From NCBI GenBank assembly GCA_003194435.1, contig PQXC01000001.1, positions 169,829-233,828 of the forward strand: DNA of 64,000 nucleotides, given 5' to 3'. The notes below the pieces were generated by a model. That model ran no database searches. It was not told where the DNA came from and saw only the letters and a list, made by a program, of their open reading frames with translations. Below are positions 1-7,665 of the stretch, piece after piece. Position 1 is the first letter of the stretch, and each line of letters starts with the position of its first letter. Source of the DNA: Candidatus Methanophagaceae archaeon (GTDB taxonomy: Archaea; Halobacteriota; Syntropharchaeia; Alkanophagales; Methanospirareceae). A program made the translations under genes and the position numbers.

Positions 1-229
1 AAGCGCCACGATTGTAATACGCATCCACAAACCCGGGATTCAACTCAATTGCCCTGTGATAATACTCAATCGCCTTATCGTAGTCCCCTGCTTCCTGCGC
101 CTCCACGCCGAGATTGTAGTAATGCATGTATTGCGAACCGGTTGCCAGTGCATAAGCGGCAGCTCCAAGAGCTATAATCAGCCCTATTATGCAGACCGCA
201 GCCACAATTTTAGCTCTGCTCTCTACCAT
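1..229 (-). CDS. TPR-repeat membrane-anchored protein, 3' end outside window
   Basis: The first 76 codons of a gene that runs off the left edge. Residues 7-30 form one hydrophobic segment (KIVAAVCIIGLIIALGAAA), giving a membrane anchor or uncleaved signal. From about residue 40 a tetratricopeptide repeat begins (YYNLGVEAQEAGDYDKAIEY, then a Pro-Gly turn and a second helix pair start), so the body probably lies outside the membrane and holds partner proteins. The start ATG has an AAGGGAG-type ribosome site about a dozen bases upstream. It follows the small Met-Cys peptide gene by 28 bases on the same strand and could be co-transcribed with it. The partner is unknown. Confidence 0.75.
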   Translation of the reverse strand, partial: MVESRAKIVAAVCIIGLIIALGAAAYALATGSQYMHYYNLGVEAQEAGDYDKAIEYYHRAIELNPGFVDAYYNRGA

Positions 230-256
230 TTTCCTTGTTCTCCCTTATGGTGAGGG

Positions 257-406
257 CTATGCTCCACCCTTACCCTTTTTAACGCTCCAGAAGCTCATGA
301 CCACACCGATAGCGAAAACTATCGCTGCCAGAACCTCAGGCCATACAAGTGCCAGATAGTCTCCAATTGTTGTCGCTCCCACCGTTACGCTCACTGGTAC
401 ACACAT
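257..406 (-). CDS. Small Met-Cys membrane peptide A (49 aa), paralogue of the 1411-1581 peptide
   Basis: A 49-residue protein beginning MCVPVSVTVGATTIG, followed by one hydrophobic helix (about residues 18-40) and a basic tail (KKGKGG). An ATG 11 codons further upstream is in frame, but the internal start is preferred: the upstream bases (ATAATAA, a GGGAGG-type ribosome site, GATAT, then GAAAA just before ATG-TGT-GT) match those of the second peptide gene at 1411-1581, and the resulting N-termini align (MC-P-SVT, then TT-G). The gene lies 79 bases downstream of a radical SAM enzyme on the same strand, with a TATA-like sequence of its own at about 453-470. The function is not known. It may be a modified peptide, a substrate of the neighbouring enzyme, or simply a small membrane protein. 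Confidence 0.6.
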   Translation of the reverse strand: MCVPVSVTVGATTIGDYLALVWPEVLAAIVFAIGVVMSFWSVKKGKGGA

Positions 407-452
407 CTTTTCATATCCCTCCCATCTTTTATTATGCATTCATTCCAAAAAT

Positions 453-470
453 GTATAAACATATAAAACT
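453..470 (-). promoter_or_regulatory. TATA-like promoter of small peptide A
   Basis: On the minus strand this reads AGTTTTATATGTTTATAC, an archaeal TATA-like stretch about 47-64 bases before the chosen ATG at 406. It suggests the peptide can be expressed independently of the radical SAM gene upstream. Confidence 0.4.
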
Positions 471-485
471 ATTATAAAAAGAATG

Positions 486-1328
486 CTACCATATACATTT
501 AGTGCAGACGGGATGTGTGCGCATGTTCCTGATGAACGCGGTTCTTGCCTTCAGAATGGTTTTAAAATTGTCATTGAGTGCATTTCCAAGGGAATAATCC
601 GGGAGATAGCAGCAAGGTGTTACTTCGCCATTCCAGGCAACGAAAATGCTCCTCTTTACATAGATGCAGGGTAATATGTGCTCTCTCGGGAGATAAATCT
701 TATATCGCCTCTCTTTGCTCAGTTTCTTCACTTCACTGAACAGCGTCTCTTCCTCATCCCTCGTTATGTATCGCACGTCAGGGTCCACTTTATATACATT
801 AAAGAGTCTATGGAGGATTACTGCATCTATACCCAAATCTATGGCAGTTTCGATGAGCTCGGGAATTTCATCGTAATTATCACGATATATGGTGATATCA
901 AAATACGTCTTTGGGATACCCAAATTTCTATGCGACCGCTCGCTCAGGAGTTTCTCCAGACCCGTCTTGAATCTATCGAGGGAATCCATGCTGTAAATCC
1001 CGAAAGCGAGAGCATTCAAGCCCGAAGCGATGATGTCCCTCACGTGCTCTTCAACGAGTATGCCGTTGGTTGTAAGGTTGGTTATCACGCCACGCGATTT
1101 CGCATAGTTCAGCATATCAAACAATTCAGGGTTTAAGAGCGGCTCACCCCAGCCGTGCAGTCCGACATAGCGGAAATTGTAAGCGTCAAGTATGTGCTTG
1201 AAGTGTTCAAAAGAGAGAGAACCTTCCTTCTCTTCGAGGTGCCGCCTCATGCATATTTTACAGTTCAGGTTGCATTCCCTTGTGGGTTCTATTTGCAATG
1301 TCAGATAGCTGAATATTCGCTTGAGCAT
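486..1328 (-). CDS. Radical SAM / SPASM-domain enzyme
   Basis: A 280-residue radical SAM protein. The CX3CX2C cluster motif (ECNLNCKIC) lies at residues 19-26. A GWGEPLLNP motif follows (the GGEPLL-type S-adenosylmethionine contact), then LTTNG. The C-terminal third has the extra cysteines of a SPASM/twitch domain: a Cys near 217, then TPCCYLPDYSLGN, and the final CTKCIW just before the stop. Enzymes of this layout modify peptides or proteins and bind auxiliary Fe-S clusters. It is bracketed on the same strand by two paralogous small membrane peptides (upstream 1411-1581, downstream 257-406), an arrangement typical of peptide maturases and their precursors. Here the substrate link is inference. 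It could also act on another protein or on a cofactor. Confidence 0.85.
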   Translation of the reverse strand: MLKRIFSYLTLQIEPTRECNLNCKICMRRHLEEKEGSLSFEHFKHILDAYNFRYVGLHGWGEPLLNPELFDMLNYAKSRGVITNLTTNGILVEEHVRDIIASGLNALAFGIYSMDSLDRFKTGLEKLLSERSHRNLGIPKTYFDITIYRDNYDEIPELIETAIDLGIDAVILHRLFNVYKVDPDVRYITRDEEETLFSEVKKLSKERRYKIYLPREHILPCIYVKRSIFVAWNGEVTPCCYLPDYSLGNALNDNFKTILKARTAFIRNMRTHPVCTKCIW

Positions 1329-1380
1329 CTTCAGGTGCGGGAATAAAGAATAAAAAAGAAAAAGTAGGGGGAAGGGAAAG

Positions 1381-1396
1381 GGGGAAAGTATTCCCC
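1381..1396 (-). terminator. Hairpin between peptide B and the radical SAM gene
   Basis: GGGGAA-AGTA-TTCCCC forms a 6-bp stem with a 4-base loop 15 bases after the stop of the 56-aa peptide gene. It may end or attenuate that short transcript so that peptide and enzyme are made in different amounts. The stem is short, so this is tentative. Confidence 0.3.
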
Positions 1397-1410
1397 GCTT
1401 ACTTACTTTC

Positions 1411-1581
1411 CTACTCCTCTATCTTCTCAGTATTTCTATTTCGCCTTCTTAGCGGGTGGAAGAAGTTCAATGCGAAGATGCTACCGAGAACAGCAGCGCC
1501 TATAATCTGGCTCATCGCTATCGCCTGAGCTACTACTGCCCCACCCACCGTCGTTGCAGTTACACTTATTGGTGCACACAT
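1411..1581 (-). CDS. Small Met-Cys membrane peptide B (56 aa)
   Basis: A 56-residue protein starting MCAPISVTATTVGG, with a hydrophobic segment at about residues 12-41 and a charged tail (RRRNRNTEKIEE). The first 14 residues align with the 49-aa peptide at 257-406 (MC, Pro, SVT, TT, Gly conserved) and the upstream ribosome-site region is also conserved, so the two are paralogues with a fixed N-terminus and a free-running remainder. A TATA-like box lies about 40 bases before the start. The gene precedes the radical SAM enzyme by 82 bases. No known family is recognised. The conserved N-terminal Cys-X-Pro makes that end the likely functional or modified part. Confidence 0.6.
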   Translation of the reverse strand: MCAPISVTATTVGGAVVAQAIAMSQIIGAAVLGSIFALNFFHPLRRRNRNTEKIEE

Positions 1582-1617
1582 ATTTTCTATATCACCCCAC
1601 TTATTATCTACATTTTT

Positions 1618-1629
1618 GATATATTTAAG
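1618..1629 (-). promoter_or_regulatory. TATA box of small peptide B
   Basis: Minus-strand CTTAAATATATC, 37-48 bases before the ATG at 1581. This is the usual archaeal spacing for a short leader. Confidence 0.45.
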
Positions 1630-1760
1630 ACTTTCGGTTTTTATCCCCTTTTTAGTTGTGTATTATTCTGATTTTAGATTGATTAGTATGATTAAAGGGA
1701 CTATTTATTGTGAATAAGACATAAGAAAAAAGAGAGGGGGCAGGATTTTTAACTTATAAC

Positions 1761-3122
1761 TTATATCTTCTTCCTTCTCCTCGCGGCATACACGACAACA
1801 CCTGCTATGGCTATGGCTGCTATGACACAGAGTCCAGGAATTGACGGCGTTACCTCTGCTGGTGTCGATACCGGTGTCGCTGTGGCTCCGGGCGCTGGCA
1901 TGATGCCAAGTTCAACCAGCGGGTTTGCGCCTACTGCCATCCATCTGGCATTCATTGCTTTAACCGAGCCCTGATTTCCCAAATCTTTTACCATAAGCAC
2001 GGAGATGTATTCCTCAGGCTTATGCTCCATGAGCACTACATCCGCTCTGAGTCGGGTCCACCACCATTTGTAGCTGCTAAAATCTTTGAAGTCCTTCCTG
2101 GTGAATCCACAGTCAGAGCAGGCTTTATTCCAGTCCCAACCCAGGACTATTGCTTTTGCCTCTCCTGTCTTGCCTATTTTTACGTATATCCCCGCTATGT
2201 TCCTGTACTCAGGAGGGAGCTTCTCGCTGGTACTGTCCGGGATATACATTACAGCCATACATCTCTTCCCCACGGTAGCGTCAAATATCTGCTGTAAGGC
2301 ATCGTCCTTGCACCACGGTGGAACAGCCCAAACAATCCACTTTTCGCCTTTCTCCAGCGGATAGTGCTCGCGCAGGTATTCTGCTATAAAGTAACCACTC
2401 GTTAGTCCGGGACAGATATGATTGTGGAGTTCTGCACTCTTCAGGAATTCATTGTTTATCCCCTTGCTCCAGACAGCGCTTATGGTGAGAATGCTGAACT
2501 CATTTCCACCGAACGTCTTCTCATCAAAATTGTGATGCCATGCCTTTGCCCCTTCCTCGGTGATGAGTTTGTCCGGGTCTATATTCTCTCTGGAAATCTT
2601 CGAGAACAAAGCATCTGCACCGACCCCCATGAACTCTGAAAGATTAACTGTCCCTGCAGCTTCCTTATCTAACCACGGCTTAAGGTAGCTCTTGTTTACC
2701 TCAAGATAGACGCAATCGCCTGTCTCTTTGTCAAAGAAAGCAAACCAAAGTGGTTTATTATACGCGCGATGCACATTCACCAAATTCCCCTTACCTCGTG
2801 AGACACCAGCGGTCATCATCACACCGTTAAGGGCTCTTTCTGAGCTATACTTGCCAATATTAGCTATATATCCAGCGTCAGTAAGTGCCAGAATGTTTGG
2901 GTCGCCTTTGCTGAATCCTAACTCCTCCATCGCCTTTTCCGCAGCTTTACACCCTACTAAATCCATCACTGATAGTTCCTCTTCTCCAACGAAGTCAACT
3001 AACGGCTTTAATTCCGGATAATCACTGATGATACTATCCTGTGCCGAACCCGGTACAACCAACACACCGGTTATGAATATCGCTAAAACTAAAACCGCCA
3101 CAGCCAATTTCCAATTCATCAT
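1761..3122 (-). CDS. Secreted FmdE-family protein with C-terminal membrane tail
   Basis: 453 residues with a cleavable-looking signal peptide (hydrophobic 5-24, then GSAQ). The body contains an FmdE-type domain (ELHNHICPGLTSGYFIAEY, about residues 232-250) and a Cys pair CSDCGF near 340. FmdE is named for its linkage to molybdenum formylmethanofuran dehydrogenase operons, but its biochemical role is unsettled and many archaea carry exported copies of this kind. The C-terminus has a Thr/Pro/Ala linker, then SIPGL, a hydrophobic helix and RRRKK. This is the layout of a PGF-CTERM-like archaeosortase tail, with Leu instead of Phe. A clear AGGAGGTGA ribosome site precedes ATG-ATG. A metal- or cofactor-handling surface role is inference. 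Confidence 0.8.
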   Translation of the reverse strand: MMNWKLAVAVLVLAIFITGVLVVPGSAQDSIISDYPELKPLVDFVGEEELSVMDLVGCKAAEKAMEELGFSKGDPNILALTDAGYIANIGKYSSERALNGVMMTAGVSRGKGNLVNVHRAYNKPLWFAFFDKETGDCVYLEVNKSYLKPWLDKEAAGTVNLSEFMGVGADALFSKISRENIDPDKLITEEGAKAWHHNFDEKTFGGNEFSILTISAVWSKGINNEFLKSAELHNHICPGLTSGYFIAEYLREHYPLEKGEKWIVWAVPPWCKDDALQQIFDATVGKRCMAVMYIPDSTSEKLPPEYRNIAGIYVKIGKTGEAKAIVLGWDWNKACSDCGFTRKDFKDFSSYKWWWTRLRADVVLMEHKPEEYISVLMVKDLGNQGSVKAMNARWMAVGANPLVELGIMPAPGATATPVSTPAEVTPSIPGLCVIAAIAIAGVVVYAARRRKKI

Positions 3123-3190
3123 TTGTTTCTTTTTTCACCTCCTAATTCTTAACACTATACTTTATAATATAATCATTTACTATTTAATAT

Positions 3191-3412
3191 TTAATTAAAT
3201 AGTTTTAGTATACTATCTCCACAAATCTGATATGAATATAATATAGTTGGATACACAAAAGCATAATGGAGAATCGTGCCCCAGCTCTTTGCTGTTGGGT
3301 CACCCAAACCCATGAAGCTCAATACGTGTCTTGCTTCTATAATCAATGGAACCACGTTTGGGAGAATGTGCCTGTGCCTCCATAAGATGTAAAAATCACT
3401 GGCACCGAGCAA
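3191..3412 (-). pseudogene. Relic of a DppC/OppC-type ABC permease
   Basis: The frame reads LGASDFYILWRHRHILPNVV, then an LSFMGLGDPTAKSWGTIL segment. These are the family signature of peptide/nickel ABC permeases (GAS...RHILPN and LSFLGLG...SWG). The roughly 20 residues that normally separate the two segments are missing, no proper start exists, and the reading continues into unrelated residues after ILHYA. No other transporter component is nearby. It is a decayed fragment lying between two divergent genes. Confidence 0.6.
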
Positions 3413-3452
3413 TGGTGGGGATTGGCTCTGAACGTGAAAATAATCGGAACAT

Positions 3453-3460
3453 TTATATAG
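3453..3460 (+). promoter_or_regulatory. TATA box of the cohesin/dockerin cluster
   Basis: TTTATATA preceded by a purine-rich ATCGGAACA. It places transcription start near 3484, which rules out the upstream in-frame ATGs and supports a start at 3493 or 3529 for the next gene. Confidence 0.6.
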
Positions 3461-3528
3461 AGAATGAAGTTACCTCTTTCTTTGGTACGTCAATGTCAAT
3501 GTCAAGTGAGGGGGTCAGGAAGGCGAAC

Positions 3529-4488
3529 ATGAGGGCAATAGTTCTCATAATATGTGTTATTTTTACGATTATAGCGCTTCACGCCGCATTTACTACTACT
3601 GCTGCTGCACTATCGCTACCAACAGCAACGAACTTCGGTATTATTAATGATACAGAAAGTGCATGCTGTGATATGTCTGTGGCGATACCTGTGACCATCA
3701 CGAATTTAGAGAACGGACCAGTGGCTGCCATCATATTCAATATATTGTATAATAACAGCGTGATGAGGGTTGTGGGGGTCCATAATGGTGCTCTAACTGC
3801 GAACTGGGAGAATCCAACATACAAGAACTTCAACTGGGGCACCAGGGTAGCAATGGTCACCAAACCTCCGGAGAACGAAATGATACCAGATGGCGCAAAT
3901 GGCTCCGTGGCTTTGCTGGTCTTCAATGTTACCGGTGAACCCGGTTCATGGAGCACGCTGAGCTTCTCTGATATACAACTCGCCGAAGGTCCTCCTGACT
4001 ACCAGATCGGGAGTGCACCAGCGAAGAGCGGCATCTTCACCGTGGTGCCCTGTAGCCTGAAGGGCAGGGTGACGGATGTTGTGGGCACCGGGATAGAAGG
4101 AGCAACAGTGAATCTTACTTTGGATGGAGTCTCCATCGCCTCTACATCTACCGATATCTGGGGTAACTATTGGTTCAGTTTCGCTGAACTCCCGCCTGGG
4201 GTTTACAACCTGAGCGTCACGAAGAAGCGTTTCTGGCTCAACCGCACTACTGTTACTATCAATCCAGATGAGAGTACAAGAGCGGATATAACGCTGTTGC
4301 TGGTGGGCGATCTGAATAATAACGGTAAATCGGCAGACATACTGGATGTGTCACTGATGTGGAATGCATGGGCAAATCTAATCCCAAAAGATTTCCGATA
4401 CGACCTGAACCATGACGGTGTAGAGGCGGAGATAGAAGATGTAGCATTGATGTGGAATGCATGGATGGGGGAGATAGTACTGTTTTGA
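3529..4488 (+). CDS. Secreted cohesin-like / carboxypeptidase-regulatory-like / dockerin protein
   Basis: 319 residues from the chosen ATG, with a GGAAGG-type ribosome site and an N-terminal signal (RAIVLIICVIFTIIALHAAF). Order: a cohesin-like beta domain (about 35-180; conserved IPVTITN, NNSVMRVVGVHNG and GSVALLVFNVTGEPG motifs), a carboxypeptidase-regulatory-like beta-sandwich (about 180-255; LKGRVTDVVGTGIEGA), then a dockerin with two F-hand calcium loops, DLNNNGKSADILDVSLMWNA and DLNHDGVEAEIEDVALMWNA. Cohesin binds dockerin, so proteins carrying both can form chains on the cell surface. The next two genes carry related cohesin-like domains and the fourth gene is an archaeosortase. It probably scaffolds surface or extracellular-matrix proteins. 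Confidence 0.8.
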   Translation: MRAIVLIICVIFTIIALHAAFTTTAAALSLPTATNFGIINDTESACCDMSVAIPVTITNLENGPVAAIIFNILYNNSVMRVVGVHNGALTANWENPTYKNFNWGTRVAMVTKPPENEMIPDGANGSVALLVFNVTGEPGSWSTLSFSDIQLAEGPPDYQIGSAPAKSGIFTVVPCSLKGRVTDVVGTGIEGATVNLTLDGVSIASTSTDIWGNYWFSFAELPPGVYNLSVTKKRFWLNRTTVTINPDESTRADITLLLVGDLNNNGKSADILDVSLMWNAWANLIPKDFRYDLNHDGVEAEIEDVALMWNAWMGEIVLF

Positions 4489-4574
4489 GTGAAGATGAAA
4501 GAAGCGAAGGTGCAAAGGTAAAGTAAAGGTGCGGGGAGGCAGGGTAGGGATCAGGATCGGGTCGGGATCGTTAC

Positions 4575-4583
4575 CTTTATATA
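4575..4583 (+). promoter_or_regulatory. TATA box of the second cohesin-like gene
   Basis: CTTTATATA, 33-41 bases before the ATG at 4616, followed by the ribosome site GAGGAGGTAAG. The gene therefore has its own promoter besides any read-through. Confidence 0.55.
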
Positions 4584-4615
4584 GTGGTCATAACATATAA
4601 GAAAGAGGAGGTAAG

Positions 4616-5479
4616 ATGTACAGGATGGTATGGCGTGCTGGCTTTTTAGTTCTATTATTGCTATTATTCTCTCTCCCTACCGCTTCCCCATGCTATCTTC
4701 ATATCAGTGATGCTTGCGGGTATAAAAATACAACAGTTCTGGTACCGGTGGAGCTTGTGGACGTACATAACAGCTCGATTACGGGCATTGAGTTTGAACT
4801 CGCCTTCGATGAGCATGTGATTAACCTTACGGGGGTCCAGAATGGCGTGTTAACCGCGCAGCCTGAATGGGATAGCCCGAGAGATAGAGTTGCAGGCAGT
4901 AAGCATGTTATTGGAGTGGTAGGAACGCGCTCGAAGGCGATATCAAACATCTCCCGCGGGTCTGTTCTGTTACTCAATTTTAGTGTTACCGGCTCGCCGG
5001 GGGAAAAGACCTGGATGAATATCTCCAATATAAAACTGGTCAACGCATCCACATTCCGGTACAATTCAGTAGCAGTATCTCAACGGAACGGTTCCTTCTC
5101 GGTCTGTGCCCCAAGCACTGGTTGCCTCCACGGCACTGTAACTTATGCATGCAATGGTTCTGGAGTTGAAGGTGCAGATATCGAACTGAAACTAACCGAT
5201 AAGCATAGCAGTTATAAAAAGAGTACAATCACCGATTCCGATGGTGGTTACAGGTTCACGGAAGTGCCGTATGGTAACTATACAGTGAGCGTAATGAAGG
5301 AAGGATTCCTGAATAATTCCACCTCATTATCCTTAGCTTCCCCTGCTATCACCGTTGATACAATCTCAATCTCATCGCCGATGAAAGAGAATTTAAACAA
5401 TGAGGGTGGACCTGCCGGTAGCGGCGATATATTTGCAAAGATCAAAACTCTAATCCACAACTTATTTATATGGCAGTAG
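4616..5479 (+). CDS. Secreted cohesin-like protein with carboxypeptidase-regulatory-like domain
   Basis: 287 residues. A signal peptide (hydrophobic 8-23, then ASPC) is followed by a cohesin-like domain (about 28-165; GYKNTTVLVPVELVD, HVINLTGVQNG, GSVLLLNFSVTGSPG) and a carboxypeptidase-regulatory-like domain (about 172-250; LHGTVTYACNGSGVEGADIE, ITDSDGGYRFTEVPYGNYTV). It is rich in Asn-X-Ser/Thr sequons, as expected for an archaeal exported glycoprotein. There is no dockerin and no sorting tail, and the C-terminus (FAKIKTLIHNLFIWQ) is unusual. Its last ten bases overlap the first possible start of the next gene. It probably works with its two cohesin-like neighbours. Confidence 0.75.
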   Translation: MYRMVWRAGFLVLLLLLFSLPTASPCYLHISDACGYKNTTVLVPVELVDVHNSSITGIEFELAFDEHVINLTGVQNGVLTAQPEWDSPRDRVAGSKHVIGVVGTRSKAISNISRGSVLLLNFSVTGSPGEKTWMNISNIKLVNASTFRYNSVAVSQRNGSFSVCAPSTGCLHGTVTYACNGSGVEGADIELKLTDKHSSYKKSTITDSDGGYRFTEVPYGNYTVSVMKEGFLNNSTSLSLASPAITVDTISISSPMKENLNNEGGPAGSGDIFAKIKTLIHNLFIWQ

Positions 5480-5502
5480 CGCTTCATATATCGAATCAAG
5501 AT

Positions 5503-6546
5503 ATGCATCGCACAAAGAGTATCCCTGTAATACTTATATTGGTCTTCCTTATGTTCTCATACCCTGTGCTTGTACCTTTTGCTGGGGCAGATGAGTTATT
5601 CTTCGCTGATTCTCTTGGTGTTGATAACGCAACCGGTTACAAGAATACTTTCGTAATTGTGCCCGTGAATATCACAAACACTCACGATAATATCTCAGGT
5701 TTTGAGTTCACAATACAGTATGATACCAATGTAATAAACCTTACAGGAGTGGATAATGGTGAATTAACCTCCGATTATTGGTTGATAGTGGTAAAGCAGG
5801 TGAATACGATTGGAGGTGTTGGACCCTACATACCGGTAAACTCGAGTGGCTCGGTTGCACTGCTCAACTTCTCGGTTCTGGGTGAGCCCGGTACAATGAC
5901 ATGGTTGAACATCACAAATATTACTCTGAGCAATATTACAGGGAAACCCGGCGCAGCAAGACCGAAGAATGGCACCTTCACGGTTGCGGGCGCACAGGCG
6001 TGGTATCTTCATAACAATGGAGTGATGTACAGAGGTAATCTGTCTATACCAGTAGATACAGTAAGCATAAGCCCGGGTAACAATATCACGTGGGTTGCAA
6101 ACGAACCCGCATTGGTGGATGCGGCGTTTAGAGCAGGCAGATGGACCGGCTGGCTCATCTTAAATGGGTCATTCCCTGAAGGTGATAACTTCACAGCCGA
6201 GATTGGCTCGTATAACTGCTCTGATAATAATTTCAGTGCTGCAGGCAGCCAGAACTTCACCGGTGCTGCTGGTACAGACAAGACCATGTTTGAGGTGAAC
6301 ATACAGGCGAGCGCATTCATGGTACCCGAGGGTGATTACCTCGCTTTTCGCATATCAAATCCTACCTGCAATAGCAATGGCAGTGATATCGTTGTACAGA
6401 CCGGTAAGAGCTTCATCACCTCACCGGAATCAGACCCTGGGTATCCAGTCCCAGAACTCCACACAATTATGCTATTCTTTTTCGGACTGCTCACGCTTAT
6501 TGCATACTGCATGTTATGGAATAGGAGCAGTCGTGGGCATAAATAA
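5503..6546 (+). CDS. Secreted cohesin-like protein with PEF-CTERM-like sorting tail
   Basis: 347 residues from the ATG at 5503, which gives a normal signal peptide (RTKSIPVILILVFLMFSYP). An in-frame ATG at 5470 would overlap the previous gene. A cohesin-like domain spans about 30-165 (NTFVIVPVNITNTHDNISG, NVINLTGVDNG, GSVALLNFSVLGEPG). A second beta domain (about 170-305) follows. The C-terminus is PGYPVPELHTIMLFFFGLL followed by a basic stop-transfer (WNRSSRGHK). VPE-[FL]-x-T-I plus a membrane helix is the PEF-CTERM pattern processed by archaeosortase C. The next gene, 18 bases on, encodes an archaeosortase, so this is most likely its cognate substrate. Confidence 0.78.
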   Translation: MHRTKSIPVILILVFLMFSYPVLVPFAGADELFFADSLGVDNATGYKNTFVIVPVNITNTHDNISGFEFTIQYDTNVINLTGVDNGELTSDYWLIVVKQVNTIGGVGPYIPVNSSGSVALLNFSVLGEPGTMTWLNITNITLSNITGKPGAARPKNGTFTVAGAQAWYLHNNGVMYRGNLSIPVDTVSISPGNNITWVANEPALVDAAFRAGRWTGWLILNGSFPEGDNFTAEIGSYNCSDNNFSAAGSQNFTGAAGTDKTMFEVNIQASAFMVPEGDYLAFRISNPTCNSNGSDIVVQTGKSFITSPESDPGYPVPELHTIMLFFFGLLTLIAYCMLWNRSSRGHK

Positions 6547-6564
6547 TATAAGTAAGGTAAGTAA

Positions 6565-7413
6565 TTGTTGAATAAGATGCGCAGCCGCACAGACTACAGG
6601 AACCTGATTGTATTCCTGCTCATATTCGGACTCTTCCTCGGAGCTACGATAGAGATCAGTGAGGGTTCTATTCCCGTTGGCATATTACTCTTCACACTCG
6701 CTATCTTCTTGATTTCGAGAATAAAGGTGGGTAAGTCGTATGTGATAAGCAGGTCAAAAATCCACATGTTTGCTGGTATTCTTATCGTAATAGCAGACAT
6801 CGCCTATAACGTAGTTATGCAGAGCAAACTCGGTACGCTGGACATCATGACCTTCCTGCTCGGGGTCTCGCTCATTGCATACGACATAAATAACGAGGAG
6901 ATAAGTCGCATGGGCAAGTTCGGCACTTACATGGCAGCGACATTCATCGCGCTCTTTCTTCTATTCTTCAGCATCTTGTATGAGTACCTGCACCTGTTTG
7001 ACCATTATTTCGTACTGCTACCCTCTGTAGCAATCATAAAAGCGGTCGGGATACCTATCCATGTGGTCGCGAGAGAGACAGTCAAGTTTCATGGTGTGGA
7101 GGATATGAGCATTGTCATCGGTGGTCCCTGCTCGGGCTTATACTCCATGTTCCTCCTCATCGGGATTATGGTGGCGTACACGAGGATAGAATATGTAGAG
7201 CGGAGAAAGTTCTTCTCTTTACTCATTATCGCTATTGCAGTTGCATATATAGCGAATCTTATGCGTGTTGTAACGCTCTATATCGTTGGTTACTATTATG
7301 GTGAAGACTTGATGTACACGGTACACGTGCATTTAGGGTGGGTGATATTTGTAATAGTTGTGGCAGTGCTACTGCATTTACTGGAGAATATGAGGCTGAA
7401 GCGTGAATCGTAG
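6565..7413 (+). CDS. Archaeosortase (ArtC-like)
   Basis: 282 residues with about eight membrane helices. The exosortase/archaeosortase catalytic signature is present: Cys189 in GGPCSGLYSM, Arg234 in IANLMRVVTLY, and His254 or His256 in YTVHVHLGW. These enzymes cut the C-terminal sorting tail of exported proteins and join them to a lipid or other anchor at the outer face of the membrane. The neighbour just upstream ends in a PEF-CTERM-like tail, so archaeosortase C is the likely class. The start is TTG (6565 or 6568) after the ribosome site AAGGTAAG; an ATG at 6577 is also possible. It closes the cohesin/dockerin cluster. Confidence 0.85.
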   Translation: MLNKMRSRTDYRNLIVFLLIFGLFLGATIEISEGSIPVGILLFTLAIFLISRIKVGKSYVISRSKIHMFAGILIVIADIAYNVVMQSKLGTLDIMTFLLGVSLIAYDINNEEISRMGKFGTYMAATFIALFLLFFSILYEYLHLFDHYFVLLPSVAIIKAVGIPIHVVARETVKFHGVEDMSIVIGGPCSGLYSMFLLIGIMVAYTRIEYVERRKFFSLLIIAIAVAYIANLMRVVTLYIVGYYYGEDLMYTVHVHLGWVIFVIVVAVLLHLLENMRLKRES

Positions 7414-7429
7414 GCGAGATATTCAATAT

Positions 7430-7549
7430 CAATAGTAAAGCGATGTCATCGAAGTGAGGCAGAGTGATGTTCTTCGATTCGTTCCACGTTTTTGTCGCGT
7501 ATTGCTTAGAACCCTTCTTGATGTATCCCTCTTGATTATTTATCCACAC
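7430..7549 (-). pseudogene. Protein-like remnant between archaeosortase and Lrp genes
   Basis: The 250 bases between the two plus-strand genes hold one protein-like minus-strand stretch (starting VWINNQEGYIKKGSKQYATK) that runs on into the antisense of the archaeosortase without a stop. It looks like the end of a lost gene. No family is recognised. Confidence 0.2.
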
Positions 7550-7665
7550 CCGTAGCTCTTATTTTATTTGTTTATTTTTTTCAAGCCTAACATAGCTTTT
7601 ATTATGATATTGAACTTGAACTTTAAATTAATAAAATAAAAGTAAAGAAATTCAGATAAGGTAAG

